Shown here: piece after piece, positions 8,383-15,899 of the stretch | Numbering within the stretch: the stretch's first letter is position 1 | Layout of the letters: the number at the start of each line of letters is the position of its first letter | Origin: Erythrobacter sp047872805 | Lineage (GTDB): Bacteria; Pseudomonadota; Alphaproteobacteria; Sphingomonadales; Sphingomonadaceae | Length of the DNA: 64,000 nucleotides | Direction: 5' to 3' | NCBI RefSeq assembly: GCF_047872805.1 | Contig: NZ_JBLQUK010000009.1 | Coordinates: 1 to 64,000 of the forward strand | Made by a program: the position numbers and the translations under genes | The notes under the pieces: generated by a model | Databases searched by the model: none | What the model was told of the DNA's origin: nothing | The model's input: the letters and a program-made list of their open reading frames with translations, nothing else

Positions 8383-8841
8383 ATGCCAGCGGCCGCGTCT
8401 GAAGAAATCACCATCCTTGAAAAAGCCAAAAGCATCCTTGCGCCCGATTACGTGCCAAGCGAGGATGAGGAATATATGGGCAAGAAGCAGCTTGCCTATT
8501 TCCAGATGTTGCTGATCGAATGGAAACGTTCGATCCACACCGCCGCCGGACAGACGCTGCAATCGCTCGCTGACGGACCCATGCGTGAGGCTGATCTCAA
8601 CGACCGCGCATCAAGCGAGACCGATTGGGGCATCGAATTGCGCACCCGCGACCGTCAACGCAAGCTGGTGTCGAAAATCGACGCCGCGCTGCGCCGGATC
8701 GATCAGGGCGAATATGGCTATTGCGAAGTGACCGGCGATCCCATCGGCCTGCGCCGCCTGATCGCTCGCCCGGTGGCGACCATGACAGTCGAAGCGCAGG
8801 AAGCGCATGAACGGCGCGAAAAAGTGTCGCGCGACGATTGA
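8383..8841 (+). CDS. dksA: RNA polymerase-binding transcription factor DksA
   Basis: A 152-residue protein: N-terminal helix, coiled-coil with conserved acidic tip (ADLNDRASSETDWGIELRTRDR region) and C-terminal globular part GEYGYCEVTGDPIGLRRL. It binds the secondary channel of RNA polymerase and acts with ppGpp. Only one of the four classical zinc-finger cysteines is present, as in the cysteine-poor DksA of alphaproteobacteria. ATG 8383 is preceded by AGAGGA at the right spacing; an in-frame upstream ATG at 8263 would add an unrelated tail. Confidence 0.93.
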   Translation: MPAAASEEITILEKAKSILAPDYVPSEDEEYMGKKQLAYFQMLLIEWKRSIHTAAGQTLQSLADGPMREADLNDRASSETDWGIELRTRDRQRKLVSKIDAALRRIDQGEYGYCEVTGDPIGLRRLIARPVATMTVEAQEAHERREKVSRDD

Positions 8842-8946
8842 ACCCCCCCGCTCCGGCGGTAATCCTGACAGCGACACAAAGGCCAACCAGAAATTTCGTG
8901 TCAATTTGGCACGCGTCGCCGGTTTGGCGGGGCCACCGCGCGAAAT

Positions 8947-8961
8947 TTAACGGCTCATTTA
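8947..8961 (+). promoter_or_regulatory. CtrA-box-like site ahead of the PilZ gene
   Basis: TTAA-CGGCTCA-TTTA matches the CtrA consensus TTAA-N7-TTAA at seven of eight positions. It lies about 125 bp upstream of the PilZ start. CGCGAAATT occurs on both sides as a short direct repeat. CtrA is encoded in this window. One mismatch in an AT-rich motif makes chance occurrence quite possible. Confidence 0.3.
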
Positions 8962-9033
8962 CCGCGAAATTATAATCGGTTCGGCAGGGTCCGTGGCAGG
9001 TTTTGCACCCCGCCACGCTCGTTTTTTGGGGAT

Positions 9034-9056
9034 GATTGCCCTTTGCCGGGGCAATC
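9034..9056 (+). other. 5'-leader hairpin of the PilZ gene
   Basis: GATTGCCC (9034-9041) and GGGCAATC (9049-9056) form a perfect 8-bp stem with a 7-nt loop. It ends 29 nt before the PilZ ATG and just upstream of the AGGAGAATTGCAAGG ribosome-binding region. It could influence mRNA stability or translation; no U-tract follows, so it is not a terminator. Confidence 0.4.
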
Positions 9057-9085
9057 GTGAAGAACGGTTCAGGAGAATTGCAAGG

Positions 9086-9463
9086 ATGACGGGTCTCGAA
9101 ACCAGGAGCGTATCGCGCGATAGCCTGTTTCTGCTCGCCAATGTGCGGATCGAACAGCAAAGCGAGACGCATCGTGCGCGGGTTCGCAACCTTTCCGATG
9201 GCGGGATGATGGGCGAAGGCGCCATGCCGGTCAAACGCGGCAACAGGGTCACTGTAGAACTGCGCAATATCGGCACGATCGGCGGCACTGTCGCATGGGT
9301 TCAGGATCAGCGATTCGGCATTGCCTTCGATGAAGAGGTGGATTCGCAACTGGCCCGCAAGCCCGCTTTCGAAAGCTCGAATGACGACAACCATTTGAAT
9401 GCACCATCCTATGCGCATCGCGCGCCGCCGCAGCTTGATCCAGGCAGCCTGCGCAAGGTCTGA
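9086..9463 (+). CDS. PilZ domain protein (probable c-di-GMP effector)
   Basis: A 125-residue single-domain protein with the PilZ pattern: RDSLFLLANVRI, a VRNLSDGGMM segment matching the D/NxSxxG binding motif, and GTVAWVQDQRFGIAFD. The usual RxxxR arginine motif is partly visible at the N-terminus (ETRSVSRDS). PilZ proteins bind c-di-GMP and adjust motility or envelope processes. The start at 9086 follows AGGAG. The tail after residue about 95 is divergent. The gene stands alone. Confidence 0.82.
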   Translation: MTGLETRSVSRDSLFLLANVRIEQQSETHRARVRNLSDGGMMGEGAMPVKRGNRVTVELRNIGTIGGTVAWVQDQRFGIAFDEEVDSQLARKPAFESSNDDNHLNAPSYAHRAPPQLDPGSLRKV

Positions 9464-9582
9464 CACCATGCGGGTCCGGCGCTGTCCTTGCGCGCGGATT
9501 GAGCCAGTGACCGGGGCCAATAACATAAGCCAGTGACTTCGCGCTGACCTGCCGCTCACAAGCTGCTAGTCACTTTGGCGCA

Positions 9583-11049
9583 ATGCGATTCTGTCTGATC
9601 CTGATTTCGGCCATGCTTCTTTCCGCTTGCGGTTCTGCGGCGGACCGAGGCCCGGTGGACATTGCAATTTTCGCCACTGAGGAAACGCTGATACAGGACG
9701 GCGTGCGGCTGTCACACGCGGCTCAACATGTGCGCGCATCAACCAATGAGGGGCTCGTTGCGCTGGATGCTGCGGGACAGGTCGTGCCCGCCATTGCCGA
9801 ACGCTGGATCGTTACTGATGACGGGCTGAGCTATATTTTCCGGCTGCGCAGTTCGAATTGGCCCGACGGCGAAGAAATCACCGCCGCCGAGGTGCGCCGT
9901 TTGCTGCGCGAGGCGATCCGCAAGCTGGACGGCACCTCGCTCGGCCTCGACCTTGCCAAGGTGACAGAGGTTCGCGCGATGACCGGGCGGGTTGTCGAAC
10001 TGCGCCTGTCGGGGCCGATGCCTGAATTTCTGCGGCTGCTTGCGCAGCCCGAACTCGGACTGGTCAATCGCGGCAGTGGTGCAGGGCCGATGGTCCTGTC
10101 GCGCGACGATGAAACGCAGATCATCCGGCTCAGCGCGCTGCCACCGCAGGAACGCGGGCTTCCCGCCAAAGAGGATTGGGAAGAGGTGTCGCGCGGGCTG
10201 AGTGTGCGCGCGCTGGCGGGACAGGCGGCGGTCGATGCCTTTACTGGCGGCGATGTGGATCTGTTGATGGGCGGAACGCTGGCGACCTTTCCGCTGGCGA
10301 AATTGGGTCCGCTGTCGCGCGGCACGGTGCAAGTCGATCCGGCACTGGGCCTGTTTGGCTTTATCATCCGCAGCGATGCTGGCGTATTATCTGATCCTGC
10401 GCGGCGCGAGGCGCTGTCGATGGCGATTGACCGTTCGGTCCTGATGCAGCCGTTCGGGCTGGGCGGCTGGCAACCGGCAACCTGGATCGTGCCGCAGGCC
10501 ATGTTTGCGCCGACGCAATATCCGCTCAACCGGTGGGACGGGCTCGAAATTGACGAACGCCGCCAGATTGCACGGGCGCGCATCGCGCAATGGGAGGCGG
10601 GCAGCGGCGAACAGGCGGTGCTGCGGCTGGGTCTGCCCGAAGGTCCGGGCAGCGACCTGCTGTACGAACAGATTGCAGGTGCTTGGCAGAGCATTGGCGT
10701 CACATTGGTGCGCGTGGGTATTGGTGAAGGTGCAGAATTGGAATTGAGCGACCGGATGGCGCGCTATTCGTCGCCGCGTTGGTATCTCAACCAATTCAAT
10801 TGCGCGCTCGACCTGGGACTGTGCTCACCCGGAGCCGATACGCTGGTACGCGATTCGCTGAGCGTTCGGGACCCTGAAGAAAAACAAGCACTTTTGGCAG
10901 AAGCCCATGCCGAAATCATAGCCGCCGAAGTGTTCATTCCGCTGGGCGTGCCAGTGCGATGGTCATTGGTGCGCGGCGCGGTGAGCGGGTATCAGGCGAA
11001 CCAATGGGGCATCCACCCCTTGTTTCCGCTATCGCAGCCCACCAATTGA
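9583..11049 (+). CDS. ABC transporter substrate-binding lipoprotein, family 5 (peptide type)
   Basis: A 488-residue protein with lipoprotein signal MRFCLILISAMLLSACGS (lipobox LSAC). The body matches family 5 binding proteins (ERWIVTDDGLSYIFRLR, DGEEITAAEVRRLL), which deliver oligopeptides or similar ligands to ABC permeases. No permease or ATPase genes are adjacent, so it is an orphan. Ligand unknown. The 120-bp upstream gap holds two copies of GCCAGTGAC but no clear promoter. DUF4112 follows after 19 bp. Confidence 0.85.
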   Translation: MRFCLILISAMLLSACGSAADRGPVDIAIFATEETLIQDGVRLSHAAQHVRASTNEGLVALDAAGQVVPAIAERWIVTDDGLSYIFRLRSSNWPDGEEITAAEVRRLLREAIRKLDGTSLGLDLAKVTEVRAMTGRVVELRLSGPMPEFLRLLAQPELGLVNRGSGAGPMVLSRDDETQIIRLSALPPQERGLPAKEDWEEVSRGLSVRALAGQAAVDAFTGGDVDLLMGGTLATFPLAKLGPLSRGTVQVDPALGLFGFIIRSDAGVLSDPARREALSMAIDRSVLMQPFGLGGWQPATWIVPQAMFAPTQYPLNRWDGLEIDERRQIARARIAQWEAGSGEQAVLRLGLPEGPGSDLLYEQIAGAWQSIGVTLVRVGIGEGAELELSDRMARYSSPRWYLNQFNCALDLGLCSPGADTLVRDSLSVRDPEEKQALLAEAHAEIIAAEVFIPLGVPVRWSLVRGAVSGYQANQWGIHPLFPLSQPTN

Positions 11050-11068
11050 TGCGGAAAAGGAGAATGCC

Positions 11069-11548
11069 ATGAGCGGTCCCGATCGCCAACCTTTCGACGG
11101 TATTCAGAGTGGTCCGTTCACTGGCCCATCCGCTGGCCCATCCAATGGTCCGCAAGTGATGGGCCTGACCCTGCCCACTGGCAGCGACCCTGCTTCTGTC
11201 CGTGCGCGGGTGGAGGCGGTCGAATTGCTCCTTGAACGCAGCTTTCGCATCCCCGGCGTCAATTTTCCCATCGGACTCGACGCGCTGATCGGGCTGGTCC
11301 CGGTGCTAGGCGATATCGTCGCAACCGCGCTGGGCGCCTATATGGTGTGGGAGGCCCGCAATCTCGGGATGTCGAAATGGCAGCTCACCCGGATGGGTGC
11401 CAATGTCGCTTTCGATGCCGCAATCGGATTGTTGCCCGTGGTCGGCGATGCGGCGGATTTCGTATTCCGGTCGAACAGCCGCAATTTGCGGATCATTCGG
11501 AAACACCTAGACAAACACCACCCGGAAACCCGCATCATCGAGGGGTAA
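11069..11548 (+). CDS. DUF4112 domain membrane protein
   Basis: A 159-residue protein whose two hydrophobic segments form an internal repeat, LDALIGLVPVLGD and FDAAIGLLPVVGD, the hallmark of DUF4112. The N-terminal 30 residues are Pro/Gly/Ser-rich and probably disordered. An inner-membrane location is likely; role unknown. AAGGAG precedes the ATG with correct spacing. It is likely co-transcribed with the binding protein upstream. Confidence 0.82.
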   Translation: MSGPDRQPFDGIQSGPFTGPSAGPSNGPQVMGLTLPTGSDPASVRARVEAVELLLERSFRIPGVNFPIGLDALIGLVPVLGDIVATALGAYMVWEARNLGMSKWQLTRMGANVAFDAAIGLLPVVGDAADFVFRSNSRNLRIIRKHLDKHHPETRIIEG

Positions 11549-11599
11549 TTCACGGGGCGGCACAGCCGATGGACGACGACCTGATTTGCCTATGCAGGT

Positions 11600-11821
11600 C
11601 TATTCGTCGCTCGCAGGCGAGCTTTCGCTGAGCATTTTGGCGCTTTTGGCGATGAACATCGTTGCCAGTGCGGACAGCATCACGCCAATCCCGACCGGAA
11701 GATAGGCGTTTTCCATCAGGTTCACCGTCATACACAGCCCGTACCCGATATTCAGACACGAAACCGCAAGCAGGACGACGCCCGCTGTCAGACTGGCATT
11801 TGGGTCGGCTTTGTTTGCCAT
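11600..11821 (-). CDS. Small two-helix membrane protein
   Basis: A 73-residue protein with two hydrophobic stretches, LTAGVVLLAVSCLNIGYGL and YLPVGIGVMLSALATMFIA, and polar ends. A GAGGGATGG ribosome binding region precedes the ATG. No family recognised. It is convergent with DUF4112 and downstream of the HNH gene by 80 bp. Confidence 0.6.
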   Translation of the reverse strand: MANKADPNASLTAGVVLLAVSCLNIGYGLCMTVNLMENAYLPVGIGVMLSALATMFIAKSAKMLSESSPASDE

Positions 11822-11902
11822 GAACCATCCCTCGATAAGGCCCGGAAACCCACGCCGCGCACGAAGTTGTCACAGTCCTCGCCCTGCAACAAGCAGAACC
11901 GG

Positions 11903-12544
11903 CTAGGCCTCCAGCTCAATGTCCCAATACAGCCAGTCGCGCCATGTTTCGTGCAGGTAATTGGGCGGGAACAGCTTGCCGTGTTGCTGCAATTGCCAGC
12001 TTGTCGGGCGGATCGGTTTCATCTGCACCGGCATTTTCGCCTGGCTGGGCGTGCGTCCGCCCTTCTTCATGTTGCACGGCGCGCAGGCGGTGATGATGTT
12101 TTCCCATGTGGTGCGCCCGCCCAAACGGCGCGGGATCACATGGTCAAACGTCAGATGATGGTCGCTGCCGCAATATTGGCACTGAAACCGGTCGCGCAGG
12201 AATACGTTGAACCGCGTGAAGGCGGGAAATTCGCTCTGCTTCACATATTGCCGCAGCGCGATCACGCTGGGGATTTTCATGTCGAGGCTGGGCGAATGGA
12301 CCTCGCGGTCATAGCTCGCGACAATATCCACCCGGTCAAGAAACACCGCCTTGATCGCGGTCTGCCACGGCCAGATGCTCAGCGGATAATAGGATAAAGG
12401 GGTGTAATCCGCATTGAGCACCAGCGCAGGGCACGCGGACAGGTTGCGTGTCGGATCTTCCCCGGCGCTGCGAAACTTCGCGGCGGTTTCGATCAGTTCG
12501 GCTTTGAACACTTCGGATGTTCCTCCCTGATTGAATGCGAACAT
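11903..12544 (-). CDS. HNH endonuclease family protein
   Basis: A 213-residue protein. A conserved N-terminal part (CPALVLNADYTPLSYYPLS) precedes an HNH nuclease fold with CQYCG, LTFDHVIPRRLGG and NIITACAPCN, giving both zinc-binding Cys pairs and the catalytic His. This widespread alphaproteobacterial protein is of uncertain cellular role; it is not next to restriction or phage genes. Several in-frame starts are possible; the first ATG at 12544 is used. It diverges from gluQ across a region with three DnaA-box-like 9-mers. Confidence 0.85.
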   Translation of the reverse strand: MFAFNQGGTSEVFKAELIETAAKFRSAGEDPTRNLSACPALVLNADYTPLSYYPLSIWPWQTAIKAVFLDRVDIVASYDREVHSPSLDMKIPSVIALRQYVKQSEFPAFTRFNVFLRDRFQCQYCGSDHHLTFDHVIPRRLGGRTTWENIITACAPCNMKKGGRTPSQAKMPVQMKPIRPTSWQLQQHGKLFPPNYLHETWRDWLYWDIELEA

Positions 12545-12582
12545 GCCGTGGCAAGCTAAAGAGTCAAAGCCGTGACACTCTT

Positions 12583-12622
12583 GCTATCCACAGGGTCGGC
12601 CTGTTGATAAGATGTGGATAGC
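12583..12622. promoter_or_regulatory. DnaA-box-like cluster inside an inverted repeat
   Basis: GCTATCCACA (12583-12592) and TGTGGATAGC (12613-12622) are a perfect 10-bp inverted repeat separated by 20 bp. The spacer contains TGTTGATAA (12602-12610). On their own strands the three 9-mers CTATCCACA, TTATCAACA and CTATCCACA each differ by one base from the DnaA box TTATCCACA. The site lies between the divergent HNH and gluQ genes and could be a DnaA-regulated promoter or titration site. No AT-rich unwinding region was noted. Confidence 0.45.
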
Positions 12623-12664
12623 GCAAAAAAATGTCCACCCTGCCCTGCTTTGCTGCATGATGGC

Positions 12665-13510
12665 ATGATGACCGCCTCGTCAGAACCCCCACCCCCCGTG
12701 GTCACCCGCTTTGCCCCTAGCCCCAATGGGCCGATGCATCTGGGCCATGCGTGGTCGGCGATTTTCGCGCATGATATTGCCCGCGCGGCTGGCGGAAGAT
12801 TCCTGCTGCGGATCGAAGATATCGACGGTGCCCGGTCGCGCCCTGATCTGATCGACGATTACCGGCGCAATCTCGAATGGCTGGGTCTCGAATGGGACGA
12901 AGTGCCCGCGCAATCAACCCGGCTGGCCAGCTATGCGGCGGCTGCGGACGAACTGGCTTCGCGCGGATTGCTGTATCGCTGCACCTGCACTCGCAAGGAG
13001 ATTGAGGATGCCGGTGCGCGCGAAGGTGAAGAGGGGCTGATCTATCCCGGCACCTGCAAACACGGCCCTGCTGACCCCGCGCTGCCCGCTGCACTGCGGC
13101 TGGATGCTGACAAAGCCCTGCGTGAGGTCGGCGAATTGATCTGGAACGATGCCGCCGCCGGGCCCGCCGCCGCCGATCTGAGCGGGTTTGGCGATGTCGT
13201 GCTGGTGCGCAAGGATGCGCCCGCCAGCTATCATCTCGCGGTGACTTTGGACGATGCCGCCGACGGAGTGACCATTGTGACGCGCGGGGCCGATCTGTTC
13301 ACCGCGAGCCATATCCACCGGGTGCTGCAAGCCCTGCTGGGGCTGCCCGTGCCGCTTTGGCATCATCACGACCTGTTGCTTGACCCAGAAGGCCGCAAAC
13401 TGGCGAAGCGGCGCGGATCGCCTGCGCTGTCTGACCGGCGCGAAAGCGGCGAGGATGGACTCGCGCTTGCCGCGCAACTGCGATTGCATAAAACGAAGGC
13501 TGGAACTTAA
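12665..13510 (+). CDS. gluQ: Glutamyl-Q tRNA(Asp) synthetase
   Basis: A 281-residue class I synthetase paralogue lacking the anticodon-binding domain. It has the nucleotide-binding signature FAPSPNGPMHLGHAWSA, an insertion with CTCTRKE...YPGTCKHG supplying zinc ligands, and KLAKRRGSPAL in place of KMSKS. The enzyme glutamylates queuosine in tRNA-Asp. ATGs at 12665 and 12668 are adjacent; neither has a strong Shine-Dalgarno, and the in-frame ATG at 12614 would add an unlikely Cys-rich leader. HIG1 follows after 16 bp. Confidence 0.9.
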   Translation: MMTASSEPPPPVVTRFAPSPNGPMHLGHAWSAIFAHDIARAAGGRFLLRIEDIDGARSRPDLIDDYRRNLEWLGLEWDEVPAQSTRLASYAAAADELASRGLLYRCTCTRKEIEDAGAREGEEGLIYPGTCKHGPADPALPAALRLDADKALREVGELIWNDAAAGPAAADLSGFGDVVLVRKDAPASYHLAVTLDDAADGVTIVTRGADLFTASHIHRVLQALLGLPVPLWHHHDLLLDPEGRKLAKRRGSPALSDRRESGEDGLALAAQLRLHKTKAGT

Positions 13511-13526
13511 CGCGAAGACGGCCATA

Positions 13527-13769
13527 ATGTCTGGTATGAACTATATCCTCATCCCCCTGCTCATCGGGCTGTGCATCCTCGTCGTCGTATCACTGGTGCG
13601 CGGGATCATTGCCTTCCTGAAAACAACCAAGATCGACCTTGAAACCGGCGAAGGCGAAACCGTCACCGAAATGCAATTGCTGCAGAACAAGGCAATGTTC
13701 GCGCGGATCAAATATCAGGCCGCCGCCATCGCAGTGGTCGCGGTCATCGGTCTGCTGGCCAGCAGCTAG
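13527..13769 (+). CDS. HIG1-domain (twin transmembrane) protein
   Basis: An 80-residue protein with two hydrophobic helices (YILIPLLIGLCILVVVSLV and IAVVAVIGLL) joined by a polar stretch ending QLLQNKAMFARIKYQ, which fits the HIG1 pattern. Bacterial members are small inner-membrane proteins linked by homology to respiratory-complex assembly; function here is unproven. ATGs at 13527 and 13536 both work. It lies between gluQ and the adenosyltransferase with short gaps, suggesting one transcript. Confidence 0.75.
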   Translation: MSGMNYILIPLLIGLCILVVVSLVRGIIAFLKTTKIDLETGEGETVTEMQLLQNKAMFARIKYQAAAIAVVAVIGLLASS

Positions 13770-13785
13770 GCCGCAGCGCGCATCC

Positions 13786-14352
13786 ATGGTCAAGCTCAAC
13801 AAGATTTACACCCGCACCGGCGATGACGGCACCACCGGCTTTGTCGATGGATCGCGCGCGCCCAAACATTCGGCGAGGATGACAGCCATCGGCGCGGTCG
13901 ATGAGGCAAATTGCGCCATCGGTTTTGCGGCGATCCTGATGTCGGATCAACCCGCCGCCGATATTGCGCGCATTCAGAACGACATGTTCGATCTGGGCGC
14001 GGATCTGGCGACGCCCGGCGACGACTTCACTCCGTCGGAAATGGTGCTGCGGATTGTTGCGGCGCAGACCGATTGGCTGGAGCAGCGGATTGACGCGCTG
14101 AACAAAGACCTTGCTCCGCTGACCAGCTTTATCCTGCCCGGCGGGACAGAGCTTGCCGCGCGGCTGCATCTGGCCCGGTCGAGCACCCGCGCCGCCGAAC
14201 GCGCGATGACCGCGCTTGCGGAACAAGCGCCCGTCAATCCCGCAGCGCTGGCCTATATTAATCGCTTGTCGGATTATTTTTTCGTGCTGGGCCGGGTCGT
14301 CAACGACAATGGCCAGCGCGATGTAAAGTGGGTTCCCGGCGCCAATCGCTAA
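13786..14352 (+). CDS. Cob(I)alamin adenosyltransferase, PduO type
   Basis: A 188-residue protein with the PduO-type ATP-binding start KIYTRTGDDGTTGFVDGSR, the GAVDEANCAIG motif, and the C-terminal INRLSDYFFVLGRVVN. It transfers the adenosyl group from ATP to cob(I)alamin to form coenzyme B12. The start at 13786 matches the family N-terminus; extension upstream would overlap the HIG1 gene. Sixteen bases separate it from HIG1. Confidence 0.92.
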   Translation: MVKLNKIYTRTGDDGTTGFVDGSRAPKHSARMTAIGAVDEANCAIGFAAILMSDQPAADIARIQNDMFDLGADLATPGDDFTPSEMVLRIVAAQTDWLEQRIDALNKDLAPLTSFILPGGTELAARLHLARSSTRAAERAMTALAEQAPVNPAALAYINRLSDYFFVLGRVVNDNGQRDVKWVPGANR

Positions 14353-14455
14353 AGGCTGCGCCGTGCCTATGTGACCTCGACAAAACGACGCTAGCCACGC
14401 TAGCGCTTCCTCGCTACCACGCGCGCTTTGCTGCACTTGCGAAGGACATATTGCC

Positions 14456-15325
14456 ATGCGGAACATTGCCGTCATCGGGGCCGGTCAGATGGGAACCGGG
14501 ATCGCTCAGACCATTGCGGCGCAGGGGATGCTGGTCATGCTCTCCGATATTGATCTGGCCACGGCTGAGGCGGGCAAGGGCAAGATCGAACAGGCTGTCA
14601 CCAAACTGGTCGGGCGCGGCAAGATCGAAGCCGACGCTGCCGAAGCCTTGTTGGCGCGAATCACGCCGGTTGCCGATTACGCCCCGATGGAAAGCGCCGA
14701 ACTGATTATCGAGGCGGCGACAGAGAAGGAGCCGATCAAGCAGGCGATCTTTGACAACGCTGGCAAAGTGCTCGCGCCGACCGCGATCATGGCGTCGAAC
14801 ACGTCTTCGATCCCGATCACCCGGATGGCCAACCATTCGCCCGATCCGGCGCGCTTTATCGGGCTGCATTTCTTCAATCCGGTGCCGGTCATGGGCCTGA
14901 TTGAGGTCATCCCCGGCCTCGCCACCGCGCAGGCGACCACCGACCGCATCGTCGGTTTCGCCGAAGGTCTGGGCAAGGAAGTGGTGCTGAGCCAGGATGA
15001 ACCCGGCTTTGTCGTCAACCGCATATTGCTGCCGATGATCAACGAGGCGGTGTTTGTGCTGGGCCAATCGACGGCGGGGATCGAGGATATTGACAAGGGT
15101 TGCCGCCTTGGCCTCAATCATCCGATGGGGCCGCTGCAACTCGCTGATTTCGTGGGGCTTGATACTTGTCTCGACATTATCAAGGTGCTCTACAAAACCA
15201 CTCGCGACAGCAAATACCGTCCCGCGCCGCTGCTGGTGAAATATGTCGAGGCTGGGTGGCTGGGCCGCAAGACGGGTCGCGGTTTCTACGATTACACGGG
15301 CGATGCGCCGGTCCCCACGCGGTAA
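14456..15325 (+). CDS. hbd: 3-hydroxybutyryl-CoA dehydrogenase
   Basis: A 289-residue NAD-dependent dehydrogenase: Rossmann GAGQMGTGIAQ at residues 8-18, ASNTSSIPIT with the substrate Ser, LHFFNPVPVMGLIEVI with the catalytic His, EPGFVVNRIL and HPMGPLQLADFVGLD. It interconverts acetoacetyl-CoA and 3-hydroxybutyryl-CoA in short-chain acyl or polyhydroxybutyrate metabolism. It stands apart from etf genes often found beside it. The scoA/scoB transferase at 41.7-44.2 kb acts on a neighbouring intermediate. Confidence 0.92.
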   Translation: MRNIAVIGAGQMGTGIAQTIAAQGMLVMLSDIDLATAEAGKGKIEQAVTKLVGRGKIEADAAEALLARITPVADYAPMESAELIIEAATEKEPIKQAIFDNAGKVLAPTAIMASNTSSIPITRMANHSPDPARFIGLHFFNPVPVMGLIEVIPGLATAQATTDRIVGFAEGLGKEVVLSQDEPGFVVNRILLPMINEAVFVLGQSTAGIEDIDKGCRLGLNHPMGPLQLADFVGLDTCLDIIKVLYKTTRDSKYRPAPLLVKYVEAGWLGRKTGRGFYDYTGDAPVPTR

Positions 15326-15372
15326 ATCCCAGACCGGTTTCGGGCGCCGGCTTCGGGCGCGGGTTTCGCGGG

Positions 15373-15852
15373 TTATTCTACCCGTTCAAGCGAAGCGGAT
15401 TCGTTGCCACCGGATCTTTCCAGCGGCGGAGCATTGGCTGCCGCACCTGATTGTATGCGCGGCCCGTCGCCCTGCCGTGACCGCTGAGTTGCGGAGCCGC
15501 CCCGCGCTTCGCTGCGCATGTCTTCCTGCGCGCCCGAACCGGAATAATCGCCAAATTCAGGCTGTTCGCTGGGCATCGGCCCGGCCGCTCCGCTGCCAAA
15601 GGCGCTGGCCGTATCGACAGAGGAAGCATTCCAGTCATCGGCATAGCCATCATCCGCCCATGCGGTCTGCGGCGCTGGCTGCGCAGGTGCGGGTTTGGCG
15701 GCCTCGGCTTCGGGCTGGGCAACCACTTCGGGTTCAACGGCTGCTTGCGGCAGAAATGCGCTCGCCGCGAAAGACGCAGCGACGCCGATGGCGATCGTCA
15801 CCCCGGCGAAACCCAGCGCGGCTTTGGGATTGGCAAACATGCTTTTCGACAT
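15373..15852 (-). CDS. Membrane-anchored low-complexity protein, unrecognised
   Basis: A 159-residue protein: short cytosolic start, one hydrophobic helix (ALGFAGVTIAIGVAASFAA), then an Ala/Pro/Glu-rich and Ser/Gly-rich tail rich in Q, D and R. The tail looks disordered and periplasmic. No domain recognised. It lies 47 bp upstream of the mutS start-distal side, that is, downstream of nothing on its strand except mutS, and may follow mutS only by read-through in reverse order; co-function is not implied. Confidence 0.6.
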   Translation of the reverse strand: MSKSMFANPKAALGFAGVTIAIGVAASFAASAFLPQAAVEPEVVAQPEAEAAKPAPAQPAPQTAWADDGYADDWNASSVDTASAFGSGAAGPMPSEQPEFGDYSGSGAQEDMRSEARGGSATQRSRQGDGPRIQSGAAANAPPLERSGGNESASLERVE

Positions 15853-15899
15853 AGGGCAGATATAACCCGCAGAGGGTTAAGGTTTGGTGCAAGCCCGCT

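Noticed and set aside
8897..8916. GTGTCAATTTGGCAC near dksA as a degenerate element
   Set aside because: Only one heptamer matches and no second arm at 10 nt.
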